Below are positions 33,175 to 43,027 of a DNA stretch of 44,691 bases, piece after piece. The notes beneath the pieces are model-generated. The model saw nothing but the letters and a program-made list of their open reading frames with translations, ran no database searches and was not told the origin of the DNA. The first letter of the stretch is position 1. The number at the start of each line of letters is the position of its first letter. This DNA comes from Lachnospiraceae bacterium (GTDB lineage: Bacteria; Bacillota; Clostridia; Lachnospirales; Lachnospiraceae): assembly GCA_017551665.1 (NCBI GenBank), contig JAFZLB010000099.1:1-44691 (forward strand). Reading direction: 5' to 3'. The position numbers were made by a program, and so were the translations under genes.

Positions 33175-34608
33175 TCAGACCGTGATTTCTTCCGCCGTGC
33201 CGATCGAAGCTTCCTCCGCGCGCAGCAGCGGCTCCACCTCTTCCTTCAGATATCTTGTCACCTGCTCCGCACAGGCCCCCGTGTAACGCGAGGGATCCGT
33301 CAGCGCGGACAACGCGGCCGCGTCCTGCGGGAAGGCGGGATCTTCCGCAATCCGTTCCAGAAGATCGTTCTCCGCGCCCTCTTCCTTGACGCGTTTTCCG
33401 GCTTCCATCGCGTGCTGCCGGATCTTTTCATGCAGCTGCTGCCGGTCGCCGCCCGCCTTGACCGCGTCCATCAGGATGTTCTCCGTCGCCATGAAGGGCA
33501 GCTCCTGCATCAGATGCTTTGTGATCATCTTCTCATAGACCACCAGTCCCTCCGTCACGTTCGCGCAAAGATTCAGAATACCGTCCGTGCAAAGGAAGGC
33601 CTCCGGAATGCTCAGCCGTTTGTTGGCGGAATCGTCCAGCGTCCGTTCCATCCACTGCGTTGCCGCCGTCAGCGCCGGGTTAAGTGAATCGGCCATCACA
33701 TAACGCGCCAGCGCACAGATGCGTTCCGAGCGCATGGGGTTGCGCTTGTAGGCCATGGCGGAAGAACCGATCTGCTCCTTCTCAAAGGGCTCCTCCACCT
33801 CCTTCAGATGCTGCAACAGGCGGATGTCCGTCGCCATCTTCGACGCGCTGACGGCAATGCCGGTCAGCACGTTCATCACGCGAAGATCCTGCTTGCGGGA
33901 ATAGGTCTGCCCGGACAGCGCCACACAGGCGTCAAAGCCCGTCTTTTCCGCAATCAGCGGATCCAGGCGTTGTACTTTTTCCGGATCCCCGTCAAAGAGC
34001 TCCAGGAAAGAGGCCTGCGTTCCCGTCGTGCCCTTGGAACCGAGCAGCTTCAGGCTCCCGTTCACGACGTCCAGGTCCTCTAAATCCGTCATAAAATCCT
34101 GTAACCATAAAGCGGCGCGCTTTCCCACGGTCACGGGCTGGGCCGGCTGGAAATGCGTAAAGCCCAGCGTCGGCAGCGCCTTATAGCGGTCCGCAAAGGA
34201 CGCCAGGGAACGGATGACGCCCAGCAGCTTGCCGCGTACAATGGCAAGCGCTTCCCGCATCAGAATGATGTCCGTGTTGTCCCCCACATAACAGCTCGTG
34301 GCACCGAGGTGGATGATGCCCTTTGCCTTCGGGCACTGCAGGCCGTAGGCGTAAACATGCGCCATGACGTCATGCCGCACCGCCTTTTCCCGCTGCTCCG
34401 CTTCCTCGTAATTGATCTCATCGGCATGCGCCTTCAGCTCTTCGATCTGCTCGTCCGTAATGTCAAGACCGAGTGTCTGCTCCGCCTCCGCCAGCGCAAT
34501 CCACAGCCTGCGCCAGGTGCGAAATTTTGTTTCCGGCGAAAAGACGCGCTGCATCTCCTTCCCCGCGTAACGCCCGGTGAGCGGGGATTCATAACGGTCC
34601 TTTGTCAT
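33175..34608 (-). CDS. purB: Adenylosuccinate lyase
   Basis: 477 residues of the fumarase/aspartase superfamily. It splits SAICAR and adenylosuccinate, releasing fumarate, in purine synthesis. The signature [17 protein letters not shown] (about 285-301) carries the catalytic Ser and the Lys/Asn pair. [15 protein letters not shown] (about 100) and [12 protein letters not shown] (about 155) are the other conserved regions. It starts 4 bases after the upstream coiled-coil gene and has no strong ribosome site of its own, so it is likely translationally coupled to it. Confidence 0.96.
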   Translation of the reverse strand: MTKDRYESPLTGRYAGKEMQRVFSPETKFRTWRRLWIALAEAEQTLGLDITDEQIEELKAHADEINYEEAEQREKAVRHDVMAHVYAYGLQCPKAKGIIHLGATSCYVGDNTDIILMREALAIVRGKLLGVIRSLASFADRYKALPTLGFTHFQPAQPVTVGKRAALWLQDFMTDLEDLDVVNGSLKLLGSKGTTGTQASFLELFDGDPEKVQRLDPLIAEKTGFDACVALSGQTYSRKQDLRVMNVLTGIAVSASKMATDIRLLQHLKEVEEPFEKEQIGSSAMAYKRNPMRSERICALARYVMADSLNPALTAATQWMERTLDDSANKRLSIPEAFLCTDGILNLCANVTEGLVVYEKMITKHLMQELPFMATENILMDAVKAGGDRQQLHEKIRQHAMEAGKRVKEEGAENDLLERIAEDPAFPQDAAALSALTDPSRYTGACAEQVTRYLKEEVEPLLRAEEASIGTAEEITV

Positions 34609-34611
34609 CTC

Positions 34612-35820
34612 TTATACCCGGATTCCTTTCTCCTGAATAAATCTGTCCACCTGTTCCGAAATCTCGTCCGCGTAGCGCGGATGCTTTTTCACCAGACGCT
34701 TGATCTCTTCCTTGGCCTTGGCGATGACCTTGTCCTGGTTATAATCCATCCGGGAACGCAGCTGTTTCCGCTGCTTCAGCAGCTCGCTGCGGTACACGCT
34801 TTCGTCCGAGGACGAAAGAATCACCTCCGGCATCTTCACGAGCTTCTGCGGTTCCCGCACACCCGCGTCAAAATACATGCGTTGCAGGTCCTGCTCCGTG
34901 CGCGCGATTTCCCGCATGGTGTCGGACAGACGCTGCCTCGCGTCCTTCTCCTTCTCATAACGCGCTGCCAGGTCGCGCAGCTCCGAAGCCTTCTGCACGC
35001 CGTATTTCAGCTCATAATAATCCAGCAGGTTGCGGTTATTCACATAACGAATCTTAACGGTATTTTGTAATAATATTAAACGGTTTATAGTATTCTCTAC
35101 GGACTTCAGTTCCCTGGCCGCGGCGCTGTTGCGCAGATACAAAAACACGATGGCCACGGCCGCCAGCAGCACCGCCGCCATATAGCCGTAGATCACGTTC
35201 AGCTGAAACACCGTCTGCAGTACGAACAGCACCGCGATCACCGCGCACAGAGCCGCCATGCAGATCACGGAAAGATCATGGGTGCCGGAAAGCGTCTTTT
35301 CCAGTTCCTCCTCCCGCAGGTAATAGGCCTCGCGTTCATTGTCCAGCTTGCGCAGATCGTTCTTGATCTTCCGGTGATAATCCTCCGCGTCGGCAAACTT
35401 GCGGAGGGCCGAAGGATATTCGTCCTGCAGGCGCTCCATCCGGTTGAAGGCCTCGTCGCTCATCTGCCCGTCCCGTCTTGCCGCTTCCTCCTGCCGGCGC
35501 AAAAACTCCTGCAGGCGTCTCGCGTTCTTTTCCACCGGTGCCCGTTTCTCCGGGGAAAGCGCCTTCACCTTGTCCAGGTCATGGATCTGTCCGGTCACCG
35601 AGCCGTACTCCTGCTTCAGCTTTTCGATTTCCCTCGCGCCCTCGTACATGCGGTCCAGGCAGCCGGAAACATAGGCCCTGCGCTCGTCGTCCTCGGAGGG
35701 AATCTCCGGGGCCGCGGGTTCCGGCAATGCCGCGGCTGCGCTCCTTGCGGATTCCGCCGCTGCCCGGGGCTTTTTCCCGCGGCGCACGTTTTTCTTTTTT
35801 CGCGCGGTGATTCCTGCCAT
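34612..35820 (-). CDS. Coiled-coil membrane protein of the DUF5717 operon
   Basis: 402 residues. A very basic N-terminus (ARKKKNVRRGKKPRA) and alanine/proline linker lead to a long coiled coil (about 50-175). Two membrane helices follow (about 183-205 and 210-230), then a second coiled-coil half (about 235-400). No known domain. The layout suggests a structural membrane protein with both long arms on the same side. It lies 3 nt behind the upstream gene with AGGA eight bases before the ATG. It probably works with DUF5717 and DUF5716 products, which is inference from co-transcription. Confidence 0.75.
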   Translation of the reverse strand: MAGITARKKKNVRRGKKPRAAAESARSAAAALPEPAAPEIPSEDDERRAYVSGCLDRMYEGAREIEKLKQEYGSVTGQIHDLDKVKALSPEKRAPVEKNARRLQEFLRRQEEAARRDGQMSDEAFNRMERLQDEYPSALRKFADAEDYHRKIKNDLRKLDNEREAYYLREEELEKTLSGTHDLSVICMAALCAVIAVLFVLQTVFQLNVIYGYMAAVLLAAVAIVFLYLRNSAAARELKSVENTINRLILLQNTVKIRYVNNRNLLDYYELKYGVQKASELRDLAARYEKEKDARQRLSDTMREIARTEQDLQRMYFDAGVREPQKLVKMPEVILSSSDESVYRSELLKQRKQLRSRMDYNQDKVIAKAKEEIKRLVKKHPRYADEISEQVDRFIQEKGIRV

Positions 35821-35823
35821 CCC

Positions 35824-36669
35824 TTAATTCCTGACCAGTACGTCCCTGGTGCCGCGGTAATCGTCCTTCAGCGCCTTCACCGTTTCCGATACCGCCGCGT
35901 AATACTCTCCGCTCCTGCCTTCGTTCTTCAATGTCTTCAGACGGCGCACCCTGCGGAAGGCGTCGCTTAAGCCGTAGCCCTCTTCCGCCTTGGAAATGCG
36001 TTCCTCCAGCGTCATGGACAGCTGGTAGCCCTTCGGATCCTCCGAAAGGTATTCCAGATATTCCTTTTCCGTCATCTGCATCCGGAGGGCCGCCAGATAA
36101 CCGAGATATGCCTCCGGGTCACGGGAAATTTCATAAGAAGCGCGGAAGCTTTCCGCCGCCTGCGCGAAGCGGAACATGCGCGCGTTCATCACACCCTCGC
36201 AATACAGCAGGTGGGCGTGCTTGTCCTCCTCCGGTGCGGGCGTCGCGCGTCTGAGATCCTCATAGGCGTCGATCGCCTGGTGAAAATGCTGGCTCTCCAT
36301 GAGGAAGTCCGCGCGGGCCAGACTCTTTTCGTAGACGTCCATATCCGTGCTCTCGCGCAGCACCCGCTTCGTTTCCTCGATTTCCTCCGGGGAATTGAAG
36401 CGCACATATTCCAGTATCATCACCGCGAGCTCCGCGGCGGAAGCACGCGCGCTGAAACGCTTCTGCAAAGAGCGCGCAAGCTCCGGCAGCGCACACTCCG
36501 TCCCGATCCAGTCGGTCAGCTCCTGCGAAAAGGATTCCCTTGTCAGCAGATAGCGGTTCCGGACGATATAAAAGCACAGTTCCTCCATGCTGTGAACGCG
36601 TGAGCCGATCTGTTCCCAGTCATAAGGATGTACGGCGTATGCACCTGTGCAAAGCATCAGATTGGTCAT
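35824..36669 (-). CDS. TPR-like helical protein of the DUF5717 operon
   Basis: 281 residues, soluble and almost all helical. Repeated segments such as ADFLMESQHFHQAIDAYEDL and LLYCEGVMNARMFRFAQAAE look like tetratricopeptide helices (about 125-215). The N-terminal half (YDWEQIGSRVHSMEELCFYI) is conserved-looking but unfamiliar. It overlaps the DUF5716 gene by 4 nt (ATGA), so the two products are probably made in step. Confidence 0.75.
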   Translation of the reverse strand: MTNLMLCTGAYAVHPYDWEQIGSRVHSMEELCFYIVRNRYLLTRESFSQELTDWIGTECALPELARSLQKRFSARASAAELAVMILEYVRFNSPEEIEETKRVLRESTDMDVYEKSLARADFLMESQHFHQAIDAYEDLRRATPAPEEDKHAHLLYCEGVMNARMFRFAQAAESFRASYEISRDPEAYLGYLAALRMQMTEKEYLEYLSEDPKGYQLSMTLEERISKAEEGYGLSDAFRRVRRLKTLKNEGRSGEYYAAVSETVKALKDDYRGTRDVLVRN

Positions 36670-37970
36670 AGGTCATACTCCTCCGTCAGTACCGTACCGG
36701 AGCTTAAGGCGTATTCGCCGAATCCGAGATCCGTCACCGTCACCTTCAGCCGGTTCACGGAAAGCATCTCCATGGCAATGGACAGCCTTGTCGTGCGTTC
36801 CTCGCGCTCCGGCAGCCCCTGCAGCGAAAAGGCCAGGGATTTCGCAATCCCGCCGGACAGCGGCGTCGCCTGGATGAAAAAGCTGTCTCCCTGTTCCAGA
36901 ATCACGTCCACCGCGGCAGAAGCCTCATACCAGTTGCTGCCGCCCTCCAGGATGCCGCAGTACTGTTCCTTCCCGCGGACATGCGCCGTGATGCCCAAGT
37001 TAAAGCGCAGCTTCTCCGCGTCCAGCAGCACAAAGGAGGTCTTCTCCCCGTCCTTCTGCAGTCTGGCATTCGCGGCAAAGGCGGCGCCCTTGTTGAACAG
37101 ATTGGAGCCCTGGAAGACCTTGCGCGTGCGGCAGAGGTATTCGAGGGAGCGCTTCATCCACTTGTCCTTGAAGCCGTTGCCCAGCAGATATACCGTTGAG
37201 AACACCTTCCCGCGGGTCAGGTTCTCCACGGTGTCGTAAAAGGACGTATCCAGCATGGACAGCGCCTTTTCCCGGTTGATCTTATCCTCCGGCAGACCGT
37301 CCATGTTGAATTCCATATCCCTAAAGGTCTGCTCCTCGACGCTGGCCACCACCGGCGTCGTATGGGCGTTGAACTGCAGCACATAGGTGCGCAGCAGCTC
37401 GTAATGATAATCGCAGGCCAGTACCTGATGCTGCCACAGCTCCCTGTCCTGGCGGAGCATGTAATGATAAAAGCTCTCCGCGTAGCTCTGGAAAAAGACA
37501 TGCTTCATCGGCAGCTGCAGTGCCTTCACGATGCCGCGCAGCACCTCCACCATCCGCGCGTCCATCTGGGCGGTGGTGAACATCATGGCCCGGATGGCCG
37601 ACGCGTCCAGTTCCATGGAAAGGAGCGAGAGCGAGCGCTTCACAAAAAGCGCCAGCAAAGACACCGGGTCATATTCCTGATCTCCCACCGTGACGGGCGT
37701 TCCCGTCATGGCAAGCTCAATGAGACGGTCCACCCGGATCGCCCCCATGTCCTCGATCTGCTTTAGGGCCTCCCGTCCGAAGTACCACTGGTTGATGTCC
37801 TCGCGCCTGGCAAGTAGCGTCGGGATGTCGTAAATCTCCTGCCCCGTCAGCACGGACAGCGTCCGCGGATTGGACGCCCCGAGTTCCATAAAGCTGATCT
37901 GCGAAAAGGACATGCCGAGATCGTAGCCCAGCACATATCCCTTTGCCTTATGTGCGTTTCTCAGCATCAT
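36666..37970 (-). CDS. DUF5716 family protein, actin/Hsp70-like ATPase fold
   Basis: 434 residues. The start GYVLGYDLGMSFSQISFMEL looks like the phosphate-1 loop of the actin/Hsp70 superfamily, and later VYLLGNGFKDKWMKRSL (about 255) resembles a second nucleotide-binding strand of that fold. I recognise the pair with DUF5717 from Lachnospiraceae genomes. Function unknown; a chaperone-like or scaffold ATPase acting on the large DUF5717 protein is a reasonable guess only. It overlaps both neighbours by 4 nt, indicating tight translational coupling. Confidence 0.78.
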   Translation of the reverse strand: MMLRNAHKAKGYVLGYDLGMSFSQISFMELGASNPRTLSVLTGQEIYDIPTLLARREDINQWYFGREALKQIEDMGAIRVDRLIELAMTGTPVTVGDQEYDPVSLLALFVKRSLSLLSMELDASAIRAMMFTTAQMDARMVEVLRGIVKALQLPMKHVFFQSYAESFYHYMLRQDRELWQHQVLACDYHYELLRTYVLQFNAHTTPVVASVEEQTFRDMEFNMDGLPEDKINREKALSMLDTSFYDTVENLTRGKVFSTVYLLGNGFKDKWMKRSLEYLCRTRKVFQGSNLFNKGAAFAANARLQKDGEKTSFVLLDAEKLRFNLGITAHVRGKEQYCGILEGGSNWYEASAAVDVILEQGDSFFIQATPLSGGIAKSLAFSLQGLPEREERTTRLSIAMEMLSVNRLKVTVTDLGFGEYALSSGTVLTEEYDL

Positions 37971-40900
37971 TCCTCTTCCCTCATACGGAACAGCTGCTCC
38001 GTCAAGAATCCGACATGTTCATATTCCCCGATCAGCCGGTCAAAGGTCTCATAATCCTTCAAGGCCTCCGCCACGCAAAGATCGTTGATCATGGAGAAAC
38101 GCCCGCCGTCCTGCTGTAAGTGGCGGATATCGCTGCGGGACAGCATGCCGCTTTCCGTCAGCTGTTCCTCCGGTCCGTCCGTCGCTTCATCCTCCGAAGA
38201 CTCCGTGATGTAATACTGCAGCTCCTCTCCGAAGAACAGCATGAAGGACAGGACGTAAATGCTGTCGTACATTTCGACCATCCGCTTTGTCGTGTAGGCC
38301 TTCTTGTCCTCTTCCCCGTCCTCGCGGTGCAGCATGTAATGCGCCGTCACGCGGCGGTGCGGGCGCGTGCGGTAATGCAGAATGACGCGCTCCGAAAAGC
38401 GTCCGGCCTTGGGCAGGATGTCGGTGTACTCGGAGAAGAAGGGGAAGTAGATGTCCGCCGCGACGAGCTTTTTCAGGATCCCCTCCGCGACCTCCATGTC
38501 AAACTCTCCCGTTCTCCGTCCCGCAAAATACTTCAGATAATCCATGCCGCAGACATCGGGCAGGGGCGTTCCCGCCGCCAGCATTCTGCCGATTCTGCGG
38601 TACACAAATTCGTTCGTGACGGATTCCCGGACGAAATGATCATAGGCGCACTGCGCGAGAAAGGCGGTCTCAATCTCGTTTTTCGCGCCCTGCTGCACAT
38701 AGGCCCGGAAAATATCAATGCGCTCTCCCACATAGGCGCCGGAATACAGCATCCGGTCGATGATGCGTTCCGGCAGCGGTCCGGCCTCCACCCCGAAGGA
38801 CACTGCGGCCTTCCAGAGATCCCGCATCTCGCGGACCGTTCCGGAAAACTCCCGTACCAGGAATTCCAGCACCGTGTTGTCATAACGTCCCCGGCGGAAG
38901 GTATGGAAGATGATGGAGATAACGGCCTCATCGCCGTGATAGGCCTCGCGGTCGTTGAGCCTTGCGCACATCCGCATGATGATCTTCGGGTCAATGCCGT
39001 AGGTGCCGAAACGCTTCATCCAGCGCAGGGCACGGTCCGCGTTGTCAAAGAGCACCATCATTTCCAGCACTTCGTTGCGCCGCTGCACGCTCATCTCCGA
39101 AGGATCTTCCTCCTGCAGCGCCTCCGCCAGCTGTCTCGTGAAATCGTTGTCATGGTAAAAGCGGATGAGATGCTGCCGGATTTCCGAGCGGCAGTCCATC
39201 TCCAGGGCCGGGGACACCGAAAGCAGACGGTAGCCCGCCACGTTCTCCATGTTGATGCTGTACACACTTCCCTGCTCGCAGAGGAAAAGATCCACGTATT
39301 CCTCTCCGCCGGTGATATAGGGGCTGACCAGCTGCACGAGACGTCCCGCCAGCATCAGCTTGTCCGTATCAAAGGTAAGACCATCCGCGTAGCGTCTGTG
39401 TGATTTATCCGCCAACAGCACCACATATTCCGAGCCGTAGAGCGGCACATAGGCCACACCGTCCCGGACGGGGTAGGTGCGCTCCTTCAGCAGCTTGTCG
39501 TAGATCAGCACGATCTCCGTGATGTCCTCGTGCTCGACGCGGATTCTGGAGGTATGCAGCACCTTCAGCACCGTATGCGCGTTTTCCGCGTTGACCATGC
39601 TCTCATCCAAAAACCTTCTGTACAGGAAGGCCAGTGTCTCGTCAATCCGCCCCTGGCTGATCTGCCTCGCGCAGAACTCCTTCATCCGCGGCTCATACAT
39701 CTCATAGAAGTCACCGGCCTCGTCCCGGTGCTCGCAGATGTAGCGGTACAGCAGCGCGTTCGTGTTAAAGTCCAGATCGGAGCCGTGGGAAAAATACATC
39801 AGCACGGAGCGGGGAATCCTGGACGCGGGTGCCCCCTGCTCATCCGCCCCCACACTCATCATAAAATACTCATAGAGTCTGGTCAGGCGCAGCGAGGCCT
39901 TGATGCCGCGCTCATACCATTCATGCGCCTCCGCGTCCGTCCGCGCCCCCTTGATCAGCATAGAGCAGATTTCCGTCAGCGTCTCGTCCTGGGATTTCAT
40001 TTCATAACAGGCGCAGAGCGCGCGGAACACATCCACGCTGTAACGCTTGCTGCCCCTTGCGAGATAGACGATGCGCTCAATCAGCTGCGCGGGCAGAAGC
40101 TTTTCCCGGACCGCCATCCGCAGCATCGCGACCTCGAAATCATCGAGCCGCATCAGCGTCGCGGGATGCGAGGCACAAAGCAAGAGCGCCTCAATGTAGA
40201 TGATACGGCTGCGCGCGCCGCGGGCATACTGCTCCTTGAACAGATCCCACTTGGCGGAAACGCTGCCGGCGTATTCCTCCGAAACAAACTGCATGAGCCA
40301 GGCAATCCGCCAGTCCGTCGGATTCCCGAAATATGCGCTGCGGATGCGACGCTGCACCTGCGTGATTTCCTCGTCCGAAGCGTCCAGCAGCGTCGTCAGG
40401 TAAAGATAATAACAGTGCACGGCGTCCGTATCCGACTGCTTTAAGGAAAACTCCCGCTGTTCCCTGAGCAGCCTCGCCCCCTCGTCGGCGCGGTTGGCCG
40501 TGATGAGGTAATGCGCCTGGTACAGGGCCGGTACGGGATCCTCCGGATCCAGCGCCCGCATTTTGGACGTCAGCTCCCCGGCCTCCGAAAGCCACTTCTG
40601 TGCCGGAATCCGGCGCAGGCGGAACATGGAATACAGGCGGATCAGATCCAGGGTCAGCCGTTTTTTCTGAAGATAGTTCTCCCGGGGCGCCCCCGGCAGA
40701 ATCACGCGCACCGTCACCGGAACGCGCAGCCTGAAGTACGCGTTGGAAAAGGTCACGGAGCCGAGGTTATTCCCGGCATGCAACTTCTTCGGTTCAATGC
40801 GGAAGCGGAAGCGGCAGGTATTGCCGATAAAGTCTTCCTCATCGATCCTTTCCTTCGACAGCAGGATGAAGTCCCCGTCCGCCCGGACGTCAAGCTCCGT

Positions 40901-41566
40901 ATATCCCCAGCCGTTTCTGGAAAGCGTCAGCGTTTCCTCATTGACGGAATCCGGGTTTTCCAGCAGAATCTCCGTCCGGTCCGGCAGATAGGAAATGCTC
41001 TTTTTCTTTTTGATGGCAATGAGGAACTCCTCCATGGACTGCCCGGAAACCGGTGCGCCCACAAGACCCCTGTACACACTGCGGTACTGCGCGTCATGGC
41101 CGCTTAAGAGCAGAATGAAGTCCTCATGGTAAAAGAGGTTCATCGCCTCGTTCCAGTCGGTTTTGGCGAGATTCGCGAAGTGGAAAAGATTGCGGATTTC
41201 CCCCATGGTGGATTCGACATGCTCTAATTCCACCGTCACCACGAAGGGAAGCATGTATTCGCCGCGATTGGAAATGATGCGGAAATCGCCCTTGATGACG
41301 TCACCGGAGACAAGACCCTCCGCACGGAAACGGTAGCCGATCACGTCCTGCCCGCCGGAGAAGGCAGGGGTCAGCACTTCCATGCGGATTTCCGTGGAGG
41401 ACACAAAACCCTCCACCGGCTTATCCTCCGGTCCGAAGACGGTGAAGCTGCCCTCCAGCATCTCGCCGGGTCTCAGGGTACACTCGATCCGCTGCTCGGA
41501 AAACTCCAGCATTCCCCGTTCATATTCAAATTGGCCGTTGATCAGCCCCTCGATATGCTTATCCAA
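37967..41566 (-). CDS. DUF5717 family giant protein
   Basis: 1199 residues from TTG 41566, giving the family-like start DKHIEGLINGQFEYERG. GGAGC lies seven bases before this TTG, whereas the upstream in-frame ATG would add a 36-residue tail with no ribosome site. The N-terminal 330 residues contain beta-sandwich-like repeats (RPGEMLEGSFTVFG, SGDVIKGDFRI). The rest is helical, TPR-like, with TRP and ARG-rich helices. No signal peptide or catalytic motif is evident. It heads a six- or seven-gene operon ending in purB-purA. The function is undescribed as far as I know. Confidence 0.8.
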   Translation of the reverse strand: MDKHIEGLINGQFEYERGMLEFSEQRIECTLRPGEMLEGSFTVFGPEDKPVEGFVSSTEIRMEVLTPAFSGGQDVIGYRFRAEGLVSGDVIKGDFRIISNRGEYMLPFVVTVELEHVESTMGEIRNLFHFANLAKTDWNEAMNLFYHEDFILLLSGHDAQYRSVYRGLVGAPVSGQSMEEFLIAIKKKKSISYLPDRTEILLENPDSVNEETLTLSRNGWGYTELDVRADGDFILLSKERIDEEDFIGNTCRFRFRIEPKKLHAGNNLGSVTFSNAYFRLRVPVTVRVILPGAPRENYLQKKRLTLDLIRLYSMFRLRRIPAQKWLSEAGELTSKMRALDPEDPVPALYQAHYLITANRADEGARLLREQREFSLKQSDTDAVHCYYLYLTTLLDASDEEITQVQRRIRSAYFGNPTDWRIAWLMQFVSEEYAGSVSAKWDLFKEQYARGARSRIIYIEALLLCASHPATLMRLDDFEVAMLRMAVREKLLPAQLIERIVYLARGSKRYSVDVFRALCACYEMKSQDETLTEICSMLIKGARTDAEAHEWYERGIKASLRLTRLYEYFMMSVGADEQGAPASRIPRSVLMYFSHGSDLDFNTNALLYRYICEHRDEAGDFYEMYEPRMKEFCARQISQGRIDETLAFLYRRFLDESMVNAENAHTVLKVLHTSRIRVEHEDITEIVLIYDKLLKERTYPVRDGVAYVPLYGSEYVVLLADKSHRRYADGLTFDTDKLMLAGRLVQLVSPYITGGEEYVDLFLCEQGSVYSINMENVAGYRLLSVSPALEMDCRSEIRQHLIRFYHDNDFTRQLAEALQEEDPSEMSVQRRNEVLEMMVLFDNADRALRWMKRFGTYGIDPKIIMRMCARLNDREAYHGDEAVISIIFHTFRRGRYDNTVLEFLVREFSGTVREMRDLWKAAVSFGVEAGPLPERIIDRMLYSGAYVGERIDIFRAYVQQGAKNEIETAFLAQCAYDHFVRESVTNEFVYRRIGRMLAAGTPLPDVCGMDYLKYFAGRRTGEFDMEVAEGILKKLVAADIYFPFFSEYTDILPKAGRFSERVILHYRTRPHRRVTAHYMLHREDGEEDKKAYTTKRMVEMYDSIYVLSFMLFFGEELQYYITESSEDEATDGPEEQLTESGMLSRSDIRHLQQDGGRFSMINDLCVAEALKDYETFDRLIGEYEHVGFLTEQLFRMREEE

Positions 41567-41626
41567 AACCCCGCTCCGCGCAACAAAACATTGCCGTTGC
41601 AAAAACGGCATAAAAATCCAACTTTT

Positions 41627-41655
41627 ATGATACCATCTTTTTATAAAAGAAGCAA
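41627..41655 (-). promoter_or_regulatory. Promoter of the DUF5717-purBA operon
   Basis: On the minus strand TTGCTT (41655-41650), 17 bases, TATCAT (41632-41627). The leader contains a 7-bp hairpin TGCCGTT/AACGGCA shortly before the TTG start. Confidence 0.55.
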
Positions 41656-41677
41656 AAAGAATTGCTATGAGCACTTA

Positions 41678-41756
41678 GCGGATGTCCTGTATCCGCTTAT
41701 GTGCGAATGCACATCCCGACACTTGACGAGGTTCTTTCGAGTTTAGTGTCGGGATG
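41678..41756. repeat. Three consecutive inverted repeats between the GNAT and DUF5717 genes
   Basis: GCGGAT/ATCCGC (41678-41696), ATGTGC/GCACAT with loop GAAT (41699-41714) and the 12-bp CATCCCGACACT/AGTGTCGGGATG (41712-41756). The last lies 5 bases after the GNAT stop and probably ends that transcript, although no T run is seen. Confidence 0.55.
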
Positions 41757-41761
41757 CTTCC

Positions 41762-42439
41762 TTACACTTCCTCCCTGAAATAACAACGTAAACTGCGCAA
41801 TGCGGAAAGCAGCTCCCTCTTCCCGCTGTTCTTCGGGCATCCCAGCAGGCGGGAAAGACGCGCCGCGTCCGTCACCTTCGCCATCATGACCGGATGATCG
41901 GGCAGTACCTCGGACGCGCCCTCCGCGGCCAGGGCGTCCTCTTCCTCCTGCCGTTTCCGATACAGAGCATCCCGCAGACAGAAAACATCATACTGCTTCC
42001 GCACTTCCTCATAAGGCAGCGCGGACAGCGGATCCTCCCTGGTCAGAAAAGGACAAATCGTCTCAAAGCCGAAAGGAGTATAAATCGCCTCATTGACGGG
42101 CAGAAGAAAACAGAAGGGAATCTCCTCCCCCGCGAGAAAGCGGAAGGATTCCTTTAAGACCGCCGCCATCAGGCCTTTGCGCCGCTGCTCCTCTTCCGTC
42201 GCGACCGCCACCACATAGTACGAGGGCACTTCTTCCCCGCGGACGCAGAGCGTATAAGGATTCAAATGCAGCATGGACAGGACTTCCCCCTCGTCCCCGA
42301 AGCAGACGAGCATGGTGTTGTCCCGGCATTTTTCGCGGTAATAATAGTCCACGAAAGGCGCGGGGTCGGCAAACGCCCGCTCATAGAGCGGGCGTGTTGT
42401 CTGCTTTGTGTGAAAATCCGTGACGACCGAAATCTTCAT
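41762..42439 (-). CDS. GNAT family N-acetyltransferase
   Basis: 225 residues. The acetyl-CoA-binding motif A is [20 protein letters not shown] (about 78-97), followed by [15 protein letters not shown] (about 125) as in Eis-like GNATs. It is shorter than full Eis proteins and lacks the sterol-carrier-type C-terminal domain. The substrate is unknown. It overlaps efp by 4 nt (ATGA), an unusual pairing that could mean a role near translation, but this is only context. Confidence 0.85.
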   Translation of the reverse strand: MKISVVTDFHTKQTTRPLYERAFADPAPFVDYYYREKCRDNTMLVCFGDEGEVLSMLHLNPYTLCVRGEEVPSYYVVAVATEEEQRRKGLMAAVLKESFRFLAGEEIPFCFLLPVNEAIYTPFGFETICPFLTREDPLSALPYEEVRKQYDVFCLRDALYRKRQEEEDALAAEGASEVLPDHPVMMAKVTDAARLSRLLGCPKNSGKRELLSALRSLRCYFREEV

Positions 42440-42993
42440 GCGCGGCTTAAGTATTCTCCCGTGCGGGTATCGATCTTGATGACGTTGCCGATCTCCACGA
42501 ACAGCGGCACGTTGACCGTCGCGCCGGTCTCCACCGTCGCGGGCTTTGTCGCGCCCGTCGCGGTATCGCCCTTGAAGCCGGGCTCCGTCTCCGTGATCTC
42601 CAGCTCCACAAAGAGCGGCGGCTCCACGGCGAAGACATTGCCGTTATAGGAGTTGATCTTAACCGTCTCATTCTCCTTGACGAACTTCAGAGAATCACCG
42701 ACCACGTCCCCCGTCAGGGAAATCTGCTCATAGCTCTCGTTGTCCATGAAGTTATATAAATCACCGTCCTGATACAGGTACTGCATGTCCTTGCGGTCCA
42801 CACGCGCCTGCGGGAACTTTTCCGTCGGGCGGAAGGACTGCTCCGTCACGCCGCCGTTGATAATGTCCTTGAGCTTCGTGCGCACAAAGGCCGCGCCCTT
42901 GCCGGGCTTGACATGCTGGAACTCGATGATCTGGCAAACATTGCCGTTGTACTCAATGGTAATACCGTTTCTGAAATCGCCTGCGGTAATCAT
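42436..42993 (-). CDS. efp: Elongation factor P
   Basis: 185 residues, full length. EF-P binds beside the ribosomal P site and relieves stalling at polyproline. The modified-lysine loop is [15 protein letters not shown] (about 28-42), with Lys in PGKG the residue that receives a modification in Firmicutes. The start [20 protein letters not shown] and C-terminal [13 protein letters not shown] are typical. GGGGGTG precedes the ATG. It overlaps the GNAT gene and follows ribU after 34 bases. Confidence 0.97.
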   Translation of the reverse strand: MITAGDFRNGITIEYNGNVCQIIEFQHVKPGKGAAFVRTKLKDIINGGVTEQSFRPTEKFPQARVDRKDMQYLYQDGDLYNFMDNESYEQISLTGDVVGDSLKFVKENETVKINSYNGNVFAVEPPLFVELEITETEPGFKGDTATGATKPATVETGATVNVPLFVEIGNVIKIDTRTGEYLSRA

Positions 42994-43027
42994 AAAACAC
43001 CCCCGTATGTGCGGTTGACTGTAACTA

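Noticed and set aside
38120-39403. Long plus-strand open frame opposite DUF5717
   Set aside because: Same reason: antisense shadow inside a conserved, tightly coupled operon.
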